This document shows, piece by piece, positions 51,826 to 59,156 of a stretch of 64,000 nucleotides of DNA. The translations under genes and the position numbers were made by a program. Each line of letters opens with the position of its first letter. The first letter of the stretch is position 1. The stretch is from Metabacillus mangrovi (GTDB lineage: Bacteria; Bacillota; Bacilli; Bacillales; Bacillaceae). Under the pieces are notes generated by a model, which saw only the letters and a list, made by a program, of their open reading frames with translations, made no database searches and was not told where the DNA came from. The stretch spans positions 1 through 64,000 of the forward strand of contig NZ_WMIB01000007.1 in the NCBI RefSeq assembly GCF_009711125.1, in the 5' to 3' direction.

Positions 51826-53382
51826 ATGAGCGTTCTTTCTGTAAAAAATCTCAGCCATGGATTTGGCGACCGGGCTATTTTTAATGACGTTTCTTTCCGC
51901 CTTCTAAAGGGCGAGCATATCGGCCTGATCGGGGCCAATGGTGAAGGAAAGTCGACCTTCATGAATATTATTACCGGAAAGCTTGAGCCGGATGAAGGAA
52001 AAGTGGAATGGTCCAAAAAGGTGCGGACCGGCTATCTTGACCAGCATACCAACTTGGATAAGGGAATGACCATGCGTCAGGTTCTCCAGGGTGCTTTTCA
52101 GTATCTGTTTGACGTAGAAGCGGAAATGAACGGCATGTATGACAAGATGGGCAGTGCTTCGCCTGAGGAGCTTGAAAAGCTTTTGGAAGATGTGGGAATC
52201 CTGCAGGATTCTTTAACGAGTAATGATTTTTATGTGATTGATGCGAAGGTGGAGGAAGTGGCGCGGGGACTCGGTCTTACCGATATCGGCCTTGAGCGCG
52301 AGGTTCAGGATTTGAGCGGCGGTCAGCGGACGAAGGTTCTGCTTGCGAAGCTGCTCCTTGAAAAGCCGGATATCCTTCTCCTGGATGAGCCGACCAACTA
52401 TCTTGATGAGCAGCATATCGGATGGCTTAAACGGTATTTGCAGGAATATGAGAATGCGTTTATATTGATTTCGCATGATATTCCGTTTTTGAACAGTGTT
52501 GTGAATTTGATCTACCATATGGAAAATCAGGAACTGAACCGGTATGTCGGCGATTATGAAAGCTTCCAGAAAGTATATGAGGTGAAAAAGCAGCAGCTGG
52601 AGTCTGCTTTTAAAAAGCAGCAGGCGGAGATTGCCGGCCTCAAGGACTTCGTAGCCCGGAATAAGGCACGTGTATCCACCCGGAACATGGCGATGTCGCG
52701 CCAGAAAAAACTCGATAAGATGGATGTGATTGAACTGGCAGCCGAAAGGCCGAAGCCACAGTTCAATTTCAAGGAATCCCGCGCTGCCGGAAAAGTAATT
52801 TTTGAGACGAAAGAGCTGATCATCGGCTACGATGAGCCTTTATCCAGACCGCTGAACTTAAAGATGGAACGCGGGCAGAAAATTGCACTTGTTGGTGCAA
52901 ACGGGATAGGGAAAACGACTTTGCTCCGCAGCATTCTCGGGGAGATCAAACCGATTTCCGGGGAAGTGGACCGCGGCGACTACTTGAATATCGGCTACTT
53001 TGAGCAGGAAGTGAAAGAAGCCAACTACAATACGTGCATTGAAGAAGTGTGGAATGAGTTCCCTTCCCTGAATCAGGCGGAAGTCCGGGCAGCTCTGGCA
53101 AAATGCGGACTTACCACAAAGCATATTGAAAGCAAGATTGAAGTGTTAAGCGGTGGCGAAAAAGCAAAAGTCCGCTTCTGCAAGCTGATGAATAATGAAA
53201 GCAACGTACTCGTACTCGATGAGCCGACCAACCACTTGGATGTGGATGCAAAAACAGAGTTAAAGCGAGCTCTGAATGCTTATAAAGGAAGCATCCTCAT
53301 GATCTCCCATGAACCTGAATTTTATGAAGGACTGGCGACTGAGGTATGGAACTGCGAGAACTGGACAACTAAAGTATTTTAA
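51826..53382 (+). CDS. yfmM: ABC-F ATPase YfmM
   Basis: Soluble ABC-F protein of 518 residues with two ATPase domains: Walker A GANGEGKST (about 39) and GANGIGKTT (about 360), signatures LSGGQRTKVLLAKLLL and LSGGEKAKVRFCKLM, each followed by LLDEPTN/VLDEPTN. A P-site tRNA interaction linker with KQQLESAFKKQQAEI joins them. It matches B. subtilis YfmM. ABC-F proteins act on the ribosome's E site, relieving stalling or drug binding; YfmM's own target is not established. Flanked on both sides by Noc-like sites. Confidence 0.93.
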   Translation: MSVLSVKNLSHGFGDRAIFNDVSFRLLKGEHIGLIGANGEGKSTFMNIITGKLEPDEGKVEWSKKVRTGYLDQHTNLDKGMTMRQVLQGAFQYLFDVEAEMNGMYDKMGSASPEELEKLLEDVGILQDSLTSNDFYVIDAKVEEVARGLGLTDIGLEREVQDLSGGQRTKVLLAKLLLEKPDILLLDEPTNYLDEQHIGWLKRYLQEYENAFILISHDIPFLNSVVNLIYHMENQELNRYVGDYESFQKVYEVKKQQLESAFKKQQAEIAGLKDFVARNKARVSTRNMAMSRQKKLDKMDVIELAAERPKPQFNFKESRAAGKVIFETKELIIGYDEPLSRPLNLKMERGQKIALVGANGIGKTTLLRSILGEIKPISGEVDRGDYLNIGYFEQEVKEANYNTCIEEVWNEFPSLNQAEVRAALAKCGLTTKHIESKIEVLSGGEKAKVRFCKLMNNESNVLVLDEPTNHLDVDAKTELKRALNAYKGSILMISHEPEFYEGLATEVWNCENWTTKVF

Positions 53383-53391
53383 TGAGCAAGT

Positions 53392-53420
53392 TTTTCCCGG
53401 GAAAGGTTTTCCCGGAAATC
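53392..53420. promoter_or_regulatory. Noc-like site and degenerate second copy
   Basis: TTTTCCCGGGAAAG (53392-53405, 12 of 14 matches to the Noc consensus) is followed directly by TTTTCCCGGAAATC, a copy lacking one central G. It lies just past the yfmM stop. Confidence 0.5.
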
Positions 53421-53432
53421 GTTAGGAACTTT

Positions 53433-53465
53433 AAAAGCAGGGAAACGATGTTTCCCTGCTTTTTC
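53433..53465. terminator. Bidirectional terminator of yfmM and the photolyase
   Basis: AAAAGCAGGGAAA/TTTCCCTGCTTTT (53433-53445 with 53451-53463). Confidence 0.92.
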
Positions 53466-53469
53466 TTTA

Positions 53470-54987
53470 TCATAATTCTCCTTTTTTCATAAGTTCCTTG
53501 ACTTCTTTGGCTCTCTCCAAAATTTCCTTTTTACTGTTTTTGCTTAACTTTCCAAGGTTCTTGTAATTGAATTTCATCCGGCTGTTGGAGGATAGTTTTT
53601 CTTCATGGCGGTCCAGGTAATCGTAATAGAGCGAGTTGAACGGACAGGCGTTTTCGCCGGTTTTGTTTTTCACGTTATAATGGCAGCTGCTGCAGTAGTT
53701 GCTCATCTTATTGATGTAATTTCCAGAAGATACGTAGGGCTTTGTTGAAATCAGGCCTTCATCAGCGTATAAGGCCATTCCAAGGACGTTCGGCAGGACG
53801 ACCCAGTCGTAAGCATCAATATACACTTCATTGAACCAGTCTGAAACATCGGAAGGCTTGATTCCAGCCAGTGCTGCAAAGTTGCCAAGCACCATGAGAC
53901 GCTGAATATGGTGGTTGTAGCCATGTTCAATAACACTTTGGACTGATTGATGGATGCAATTCATTTTGGTGTCAGCACTCCAGTAAAAATCGGGAATCGG
54001 AAGCTGGTGATCGAGGGCGTTGACCTTTGCATAGCCAGGCATCTTCCGCAAATACACCCCTCTCATATATTCTCTCCACCCCAGCACCTGGCGGATGAAT
54101 CCTTCGACGGCTGCGAGCGGGGCATCGCCATCCCGGTACGCTTTTTCAGCTTTCTCGAGCACTTCCTGCGGATGGAGGAGACCGATATTCAAGGCTCCAG
54201 ATATAAGAGAGTGTGACATGAAGGGCTCTTCTTCCATCATGGCATCCTGGTAATCACCGAATGTTTCCAGGCGATGCTGAATAAAATGACGGAGAGCTTC
54301 CCTTGCTTTCCGGCGTGTAACCGGCCATTGAAAAGACTCGAGAGATCCGATGTTTTCTCCATATTGATCTTCGACCTCTCCCATTACCTTTTGTGTGATG
54401 GAATCGACCCGATAGGTTTTCGGATTTTTAAACTCAAGTCCTTGTTTTGGAGGTTTACGATTATCCTGGTCAAAGCTCCACTTGCCTCCTGCAGGCTCTG
54501 AGCCGTCCATGAGAATGCCGAAATTTTTTCGCAGTTTGCGGTACACTGGATCAAGCTTCCACTCTTCACCGTCCGGCAGGAAAGTATCCCACTCCTCTTC
54601 CCTTGTCAGGAACAGGGCATCTTCCTCCAGAAAATCCACGTTGATGTCCTGATCCTTTTTCCACTTTTTCAGTTTTTTTCTCATCCGGTAATCTGCAGGC
54701 AAATGTAGACAAGCTTCCTCAGGATGATGCTCTTTTACGTGTTCTTCCCATCCTTCCTCAAAGGAATCACACTTCCGGTAATCCACTTGATATCCCTTTT
54801 CCTTTAATTCCTCAGCAAAGTGACGCATCGCTGAAAATAAAAGGACCAGTTTCTGTTTGTGATAATGCTGCCACTGCGAGCGGGACTTTGCTTCGATTAG
54901 AAGGATCATATCCTTTTCCCTGTCCATCTCCTGAATTCCTTTCAGTTTTATGGACAGCTGATGGCCAAATATCCAGACGGTTTTCAT
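53470..54987 (-). CDS. FeS cryptochrome/photolyase (PhrB-like, (6-4) type)
   Basis: Photolyase/cryptochrome-like protein of 505 residues. It has an N-terminal DASH-like antenna fold (KTVWIFGHQLS) and a C-terminal FAD domain containing RQVLGWREYMRGVYL. Cysteines C344, C432, C435 and C448 have the same spacing (88, 3, 13) as the four Fe-S ligands C350/C438/C441/C454 of Agrobacterium PhrB. This places it in the FeS-BCP group, which repairs (6-4) photoproducts under blue light. GAAGGGAG precedes the ATG. The coupled B12-domain and STAS genes lie 0.6-2 kb upstream on the same strand, beyond a lipoprotein gene. Confidence 0.92.
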   Translation of the reverse strand: MKTVWIFGHQLSIKLKGIQEMDREKDMILLIEAKSRSQWQHYHKQKLVLLFSAMRHFAEELKEKGYQVDYRKCDSFEEGWEEHVKEHHPEEACLHLPADYRMRKKLKKWKKDQDINVDFLEEDALFLTREEEWDTFLPDGEEWKLDPVYRKLRKNFGILMDGSEPAGGKWSFDQDNRKPPKQGLEFKNPKTYRVDSITQKVMGEVEDQYGENIGSLESFQWPVTRRKAREALRHFIQHRLETFGDYQDAMMEEEPFMSHSLISGALNIGLLHPQEVLEKAEKAYRDGDAPLAAVEGFIRQVLGWREYMRGVYLRKMPGYAKVNALDHQLPIPDFYWSADTKMNCIHQSVQSVIEHGYNHHIQRLMVLGNFAALAGIKPSDVSDWFNEVYIDAYDWVVLPNVLGMALYADEGLISTKPYVSSGNYINKMSNYCSSCHYNVKNKTGENACPFNSLYYDYLDRHEEKLSSNSRMKFNYKNLGKLSKNSKKEILERAKEVKELMKKGEL

Positions 54988-55114
54988 TTTCCGGAGCTCC
55001 CTTCTTTTCCCTTCTTATCTCATTCCTGCCGGATTGACTCCGTAAACAAATTCAACACATTCTTTACTCAGCACGTGCAATAAAATAAAATAAAAAAGCC
55101 GGGAGGGTGGAAAC

Positions 55115-55576
55115 ATGAAAAAAGTTTGGCTGGCCTTATTTCTTCTGACGGTGCTTGCTGCATGCAGCTCCGGACAGAAGGATGTCAGTGCCTACATAGA
55201 AAAAATCAGTGAGTGGAACGCCGAAGAATATGAAATTATTAAAGACTATGAAGCCGCCTATCATGATGCTGCCTTTCCAAAAGAGGAGTATGATGAGATC
55301 CTGAACAAAGCGTACAGGCACTATCCGGCATTTATTGAAAAAGTGGGCGGCTACAAGCCTCAAGCGCGGGATCTGCAAGGACTGCATAAGACTTATATGG
55401 ATTCTTTAAACAGCTATTATGAACTGATGAAACTTGAGAAAAACAATCAGGCGGACGGGGAGAAATTTGCGGAACAGGCATCAGAATCTGTTACGCTTGC
55501 CGGACAGTTCGAGGAGAAATTGGAGAAGCTTGCCTCTTCGCATGGAATCGTGCTGGAGTGGGAGAAATTCGATTAA
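55115..55576 (+). CDS. Putative lipoprotein, 153 aa
   Basis: A lipoprotein signal is clear: MKKVWLALFLLTVLAAC with the lipobox LAAC (C17). The mature part is helical and acidic, without a recognised domain. GGGAGGG precedes the ATG. It is transcribed opposite to the photolyase, B12 and STAS genes, lying between them. Function unknown. Confidence 0.82.
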   Translation: MKKVWLALFLLTVLAACSSGQKDVSAYIEKISEWNAEEYEIIKDYEAAYHDAAFPKEEYDEILNKAYRHYPAFIEKVGGYKPQARDLQGLHKTYMDSLNSYYELMKLEKNNQADGEKFAEQASESVTLAGQFEEKLEKLASSHGIVLEWEKFD

Positions 55577-55577
55577 A

Positions 55578-55610
55578 TGATAAAAGCCCGGGGCTCTCCC
55601 GGGCGGGTAT
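55578..55610 (-). terminator. Terminator after the STAS gene
   Basis: GCCCGGG/CCCGGGC (55586-55592 with 55598-55604) followed on the minus strand by TTTTATCA. On the plus strand it follows the lipoprotein stop but lacks a T run. Confidence 0.75.
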
Positions 55611-55618
55611 TATGAGAT

Positions 55619-56374
55619 CTATTTGGAAAGGAAGGCTTGAATGGCTTTTGGCAGTGTGCTGACAGAAGGGACGTCAAGATCAGCGCCCGACTGGTTCATC
55701 GCTTTCACGTGCGATGGAGTCAGACCGGTAAACACAGGCTCCACTCCAAGCAGCCTGAATTCTGCTGTTAATTTTCCAAGCTCCACCAGTCCATCTGAGG
55801 TAAGAGAGCCAATCCCGTGAAAGTCGAGGATGGCATGTTCAAAATGCTTCGCGAAGAGACTGTCCAGCAGTCTCTTCCTGTTTTTTATGATCAGATTTTC
55901 ATCGAGGTTTCCGAATAACGGGATAAGCACTAATTTAGATGTGAGCGATATTGCTGGTCCGGACAGCTCTGTGATTTTATCGAGAGATTTCTCCAGGGCT
56001 TCTTTTTGAAAAAACAGCTCCAAATCTGTTTCAGCCAGCCTTTTTTGCTGCTGGCTTACTTTATTTAAAAGCTTTTCCATATGGGTATCCTGCGGTTCAC
56101 AGATGAGGTGTCCTTCATTGCCGTCCCACCTGATGGTCAGCTTAAAAGTTGATAAAGGCCCCTTAGCAGGATGCATCGCGAGCTCTGTCACTTTTTTGCC
56201 ATCACCTGACAGAAATTTTTCCGCCTTCCCCCTGCTGTCTTCATCTGCAAGATCCAGGATGGAAGTATCCTTTGAGCATGCAAACAGACTTCCCGCTTCA
56301 TCTGAATACTCTAGGATTTGAAACCTTTTGTTTATTAAAAAAAACGGAACTGGAAGATATTTGCTATTTAACAA
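55619..56374 (-). CDS. RsbR-like protein with PAS-type N-terminus and STAS domain
   Basis: A 251-residue regulator. The N-terminal 1-95 looks PAS-like (PVPFFLINKRFQILEYSDEA), a helical linker with QQQKRLAETD follows, and a C-terminal STAS domain (about 137-251) has ALEKSLDKITELSGPAI and LDFHGIGSL. Where RsbRA has phosphorylatable Thr171 this protein has Ser193; the Thr205 position is Ala225. It would join or imitate the stressosome. A TTG start (GGAGGAG upstream) overlaps the B12 gene by 11 bp, so the two are translationally coupled. Confidence 0.88.
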   Translation of the reverse strand: MLNSKYLPVPFFLINKRFQILEYSDEAGSLFACSKDTSILDLADEDSRGKAEKFLSGDGKKVTELAMHPAKGPLSTFKLTIRWDGNEGHLICEPQDTHMEKLLNKVSQQQKRLAETDLELFFQKEALEKSLDKITELSGPAISLTSKLVLIPLFGNLDENLIIKNRKRLLDSLFAKHFEHAILDFHGIGSLTSDGLVELGKLTAEFRLLGVEPVFTGLTPSHVKAMNQSGADLDVPSVSTLPKAIQAFLSK

Positions 56375-57023
56375 TTCGTTCTCCTCCGGAGCGGACTAGA
56401 TCAAACCAATCAACGAGCTGGGTAAGCGATGGAACAAAACATGTCTTTTCTGAACCGTATTTTCTGAAATCGCTGGTTGCCAAAAGACGGCCTCCAAGCA
56501 AAACAGATGGAGCCGATTCTAATCCTTCAAATTCCTCAATGTAGTTTTTCAGGACGCTTGCGCGGTAACTCAGGCTAAAAGAAAGCCCAATCACCTCAGG
56601 CTGCCATTTTTTCGCGGCAGACAACGCATATTCAAGTGGAAGGTTCGGCCCCATGAATTTCGTTTCCCATCCGTTTTCTTCAAAAAGAATATGGACGAGC
56701 TTCAAGCCGATAAAATGGTCCTCGTCCTGTACACATAGAAACATTGCTTTTTTCCGGCTGTTCTCGTGCGGAATTCGTTCTCTCACATAATATTGGTACT
56801 TTGTCAGGAGATAGTCACACGTTGAGGTGGCCAAATGTTCATCCGCCACTGTGACTTCGTTGTTCTCCCACAGTACACCCACGTATCTCATTGCTTCCGT
56901 AATCAGATCTTCAAATATTTGAACGGTTCCTGCACCATTATCCATTTGCCGCTGAATCAAATCCCATGCGGATTCATGATCTCCATCTAAAAGCATCCAT
57001 GCAAATTTTTGAGGAGTATTCAT
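56364..57023 (-). CDS. Stand-alone CarH-type B12-binding photosensor-like protein
   Basis: A 219-residue protein without a DNA-binding domain. Residues 1-85 form a MetH-like four-helix bundle holding W52-x9-E62-H63, the motif that cradles adenosylcobalamin in light sensors CarH/LitR. Residues 90-205 form the Rossmann B12 domain with E101-D-H103-x-x-G106 (ExHxxG, the axial His) and G177-G178. This fits a light- or B12-responsive sensor more than an enzyme. Coupled to the STAS gene and near a photolyase gene. AAGGGGTG precedes the ATG. Methionine synthase-type use is unlikely with no methyltransferase nearby. Confidence 0.88.
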   Translation of the reverse strand: MNTPQKFAWMLLDGDHESAWDLIQRQMDNGAGTVQIFEDLITEAMRYVGVLWENNEVTVADEHLATSTCDYLLTKYQYYVRERIPHENSRKKAMFLCVQDEDHFIGLKLVHILFEENGWETKFMGPNLPLEYALSAAKKWQPEVIGLSFSLSYRASVLKNYIEEFEGLESAPSVLLGGRLLATSDFRKYGSEKTCFVPSLTQLVDWFDLVRSGGERIVK

Positions 57024-57195
57024 TCTTTCACCCCTTGCCGGTAGGTTATATGCTTTCTACCCTACCATCTTTTCTTGTAAAGTACGAACAATTAGGGCTG
57101 GTAATATTATCTTACCTGATATATAATCATATCATTTTTTTCAGAAAAATGAATGTCAGAGATCGTAATTTGGTTGAAAAAGCACAGATTTCGAC

Positions 57196-57233
57196 TAAAA
57201 AAACCCCTGAAATGCTCTGCTGCATTCCAGGGT
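57196..57233 (-). terminator. Terminator of yfmR
   Basis: AACCCCTGAAATGC/GCATTCCAGGG arms (57201-57214 with 57222-57232), with seven T on the minus strand. Confidence 0.85.
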
Positions 57234-57242
57234 ACCTGCTCT

Positions 57243-59135
57243 TTAACGAGATTTGGATTGTTCGATTTCTTCCAGAATGAGTGACAGTTCTGTCCATCGT
57301 TCCATGGAATGCTCGAGCGTTTCCTCTGTCAGTCTTTGTTCCTCCATCAGCTTCTGGATTTTCCCGAAATCACTGCCTGCGCTGTCAATACCGGCCTGCA
57401 GTTCCTCAAGTTTTCCTTCTAATGCTGCAATTTTGTCTTCAAGTCCATTCCATTCCTGCTGTTCTTTGTAGGACAGTTTTTTCCGCGTTTCCTTCACCGG
57501 CACTTCAGCAGGCTTCGCTTCCTTCTTAGCCGGCACCTGCTTCTTCCGTTCATCTGTATACTCGGTATAGTTGCCGTAGAATTTCTCGATCTCTCCGCTG
57601 CTTTTGAATATAAACAGCTGATCGATAACGCGGTCAAGGAAGTAGCGGTCATGGGAAACGGTAATGACCACTCCCGGAAAGACATCCAAATACTCCTCTA
57701 GAACCCCCAATGTCTGGGTATCCAGATCATTCGTCGGCTCATCGAGAAAAAGAACGTTCGGCTCCTGCATCAATACGTTCAGCAGGTACAGCCTTCTCCG
57801 CTCCCCTCCGGAAAGCTTCCGGATGTAGGTGTACTGCATGGAACGCGGGAACAGGAAACGTTCCAGCATTTGCTCAGCCGTTATGGAGGTTCCATCAGAT
57901 GTATACACTACTTCAGCAGTTTCCTTAATGTAATCGATCATCCGCAAATCCTCATCCATGTCGGAATGATCTTGTGTATAATAGCCGATTTTAACTGTTT
58001 CCCCTGTCTCAATGGTCCCGCTGTCTGGCTGCAGTTTGCCTGCCAGCATATTCAGCAGGGTCGTTTTCCCGCTTCCGTTCGGCCCGATCAGGCCGAGACG
58101 GTCACCGGGTACGACCAGATAGCTGAAATCCCGGATCAGCTGACGGCCTTCAAAACTCTTCCCGACATCGGTCAACTCGATTACTTTTTTCCCGAGCCTT
58201 GTGCTGCCGAGGGCAAACTGAAGACCTGATTTTGATGTGTCGAATTTCTGTTCCTTCATTTCTTCAACACGCTGAATCCGGGCCTTCTGTTTCGTCGTTC
58301 TCGCCTTTGCCCCTCGTCGGAGCCATGCGAGCTCGCGCCTCAGAGTGTTTTGGTGCTTCGCCTCGCTTTGAAGTTCCTGCTCTTCGCGCTCCGCTTTTTT
58401 CTCAAGAAACATTTCATAGTTTCCTTCATAGAGGTAAAGCTTTCCTTTATCCAGCTCAAAAATCTGATTTGTAACCCGGTTCAGGAAATACCGGTCATGG
58501 GTCACGACGATAAATGCACCTTTATACTGGGAAAGAAAAGCTTCCAGCCACTCGATTGTATCCTGGTCGAGATGGTTGGTTGGCTCATCGAGAATCAGCA
58601 GATCGGCCGGCTGGATTAACGCTTTCGCAATCGCCACCCGCTTTGCCTGACCGCCGGAAAGCTCGCGGATTTTTTTAGAAAAGCTTGTGATCCCCAATCG
58701 GGTCAGCACCGTTTTCGCAGTGGTAATCGCATCCCATGCGTTCAGCTCATCCACTTTTTGCTGCATGGCGATTAGGGCTGCCTGCTTTTTCTCATCAGCA
58801 GGGTTTTCTTCAAGCTCTGCCAGCGCCTTTTCATAGTCTCTCATTCCACGCATGACCGCTGCATCCCCAAAGTAAATCTGGTCAAGAACCGTCAGATCTT
58901 CGTTAAGCGCAGGGGCCTGCGGCAGGTATTCAATGTGAAAAGCGTTGGCATGAATCATTTTGCCTGATTCCGCTGACTCCGCGCCTGCCAGATATTTAAG
59001 CAAGGTGGATTTGCCCGTTCCGTTCACCCCGATCAGCCCGATTCGGTGTTTTTCGGAAATGGAAAAGGAAAGGTGATCAAAGAGCACCTTTTCCCCATAA
59101 GTTTTATACAAATTTTCTACTGTGAGCATGCTCAT
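57243..59135 (-). CDS. yfmR: ABC-F ATPase YfmR (Uup-like)
   Basis: Ribosome-associated ABC-F protein of 630 residues. Two ATPase domains: Walker A GVNGTGKST and GPNGSGKTT; signatures LSGGQAKRVAIAKAL and LSGGERRRLYLLN; Walker B LLILDEPTN and LFLDEPTND. The tRNA-interaction linker (about 230-300) and a C-terminal coiled coil (about 535-630) are present, as in Uup/YfmR. YfmR helps ribosomes past polyproline stalls when EF-P is limiting. Lies 21 bp downstream of topB, probably co-transcribed. Confidence 0.95.
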   Translation of the reverse strand: MSMLTVENLYKTYGEKVLFDHLSFSISEKHRIGLIGVNGTGKSTLLKYLAGAESAESGKMIHANAFHIEYLPQAPALNEDLTVLDQIYFGDAAVMRGMRDYEKALAELEENPADEKKQAALIAMQQKVDELNAWDAITTAKTVLTRLGITSFSKKIRELSGGQAKRVAIAKALIQPADLLILDEPTNHLDQDTIEWLEAFLSQYKGAFIVVTHDRYFLNRVTNQIFELDKGKLYLYEGNYEMFLEKKAEREEQELQSEAKHQNTLRRELAWLRRGAKARTTKQKARIQRVEEMKEQKFDTSKSGLQFALGSTRLGKKVIELTDVGKSFEGRQLIRDFSYLVVPGDRLGLIGPNGSGKTTLLNMLAGKLQPDSGTIETGETVKIGYYTQDHSDMDEDLRMIDYIKETAEVVYTSDGTSITAEQMLERFLFPRSMQYTYIRKLSGGERRRLYLLNVLMQEPNVLFLDEPTNDLDTQTLGVLEEYLDVFPGVVITVSHDRYFLDRVIDQLFIFKSSGEIEKFYGNYTEYTDERKKQVPAKKEAKPAEVPVKETRKKLSYKEQQEWNGLEDKIAALEGKLEELQAGIDSAGSDFGKIQKLMEEQRLTEETLEHSMERWTELSLILEEIEQSKSR

Positions 59136-59156
59136 AAGATTGACCAGCCTCTGTTT

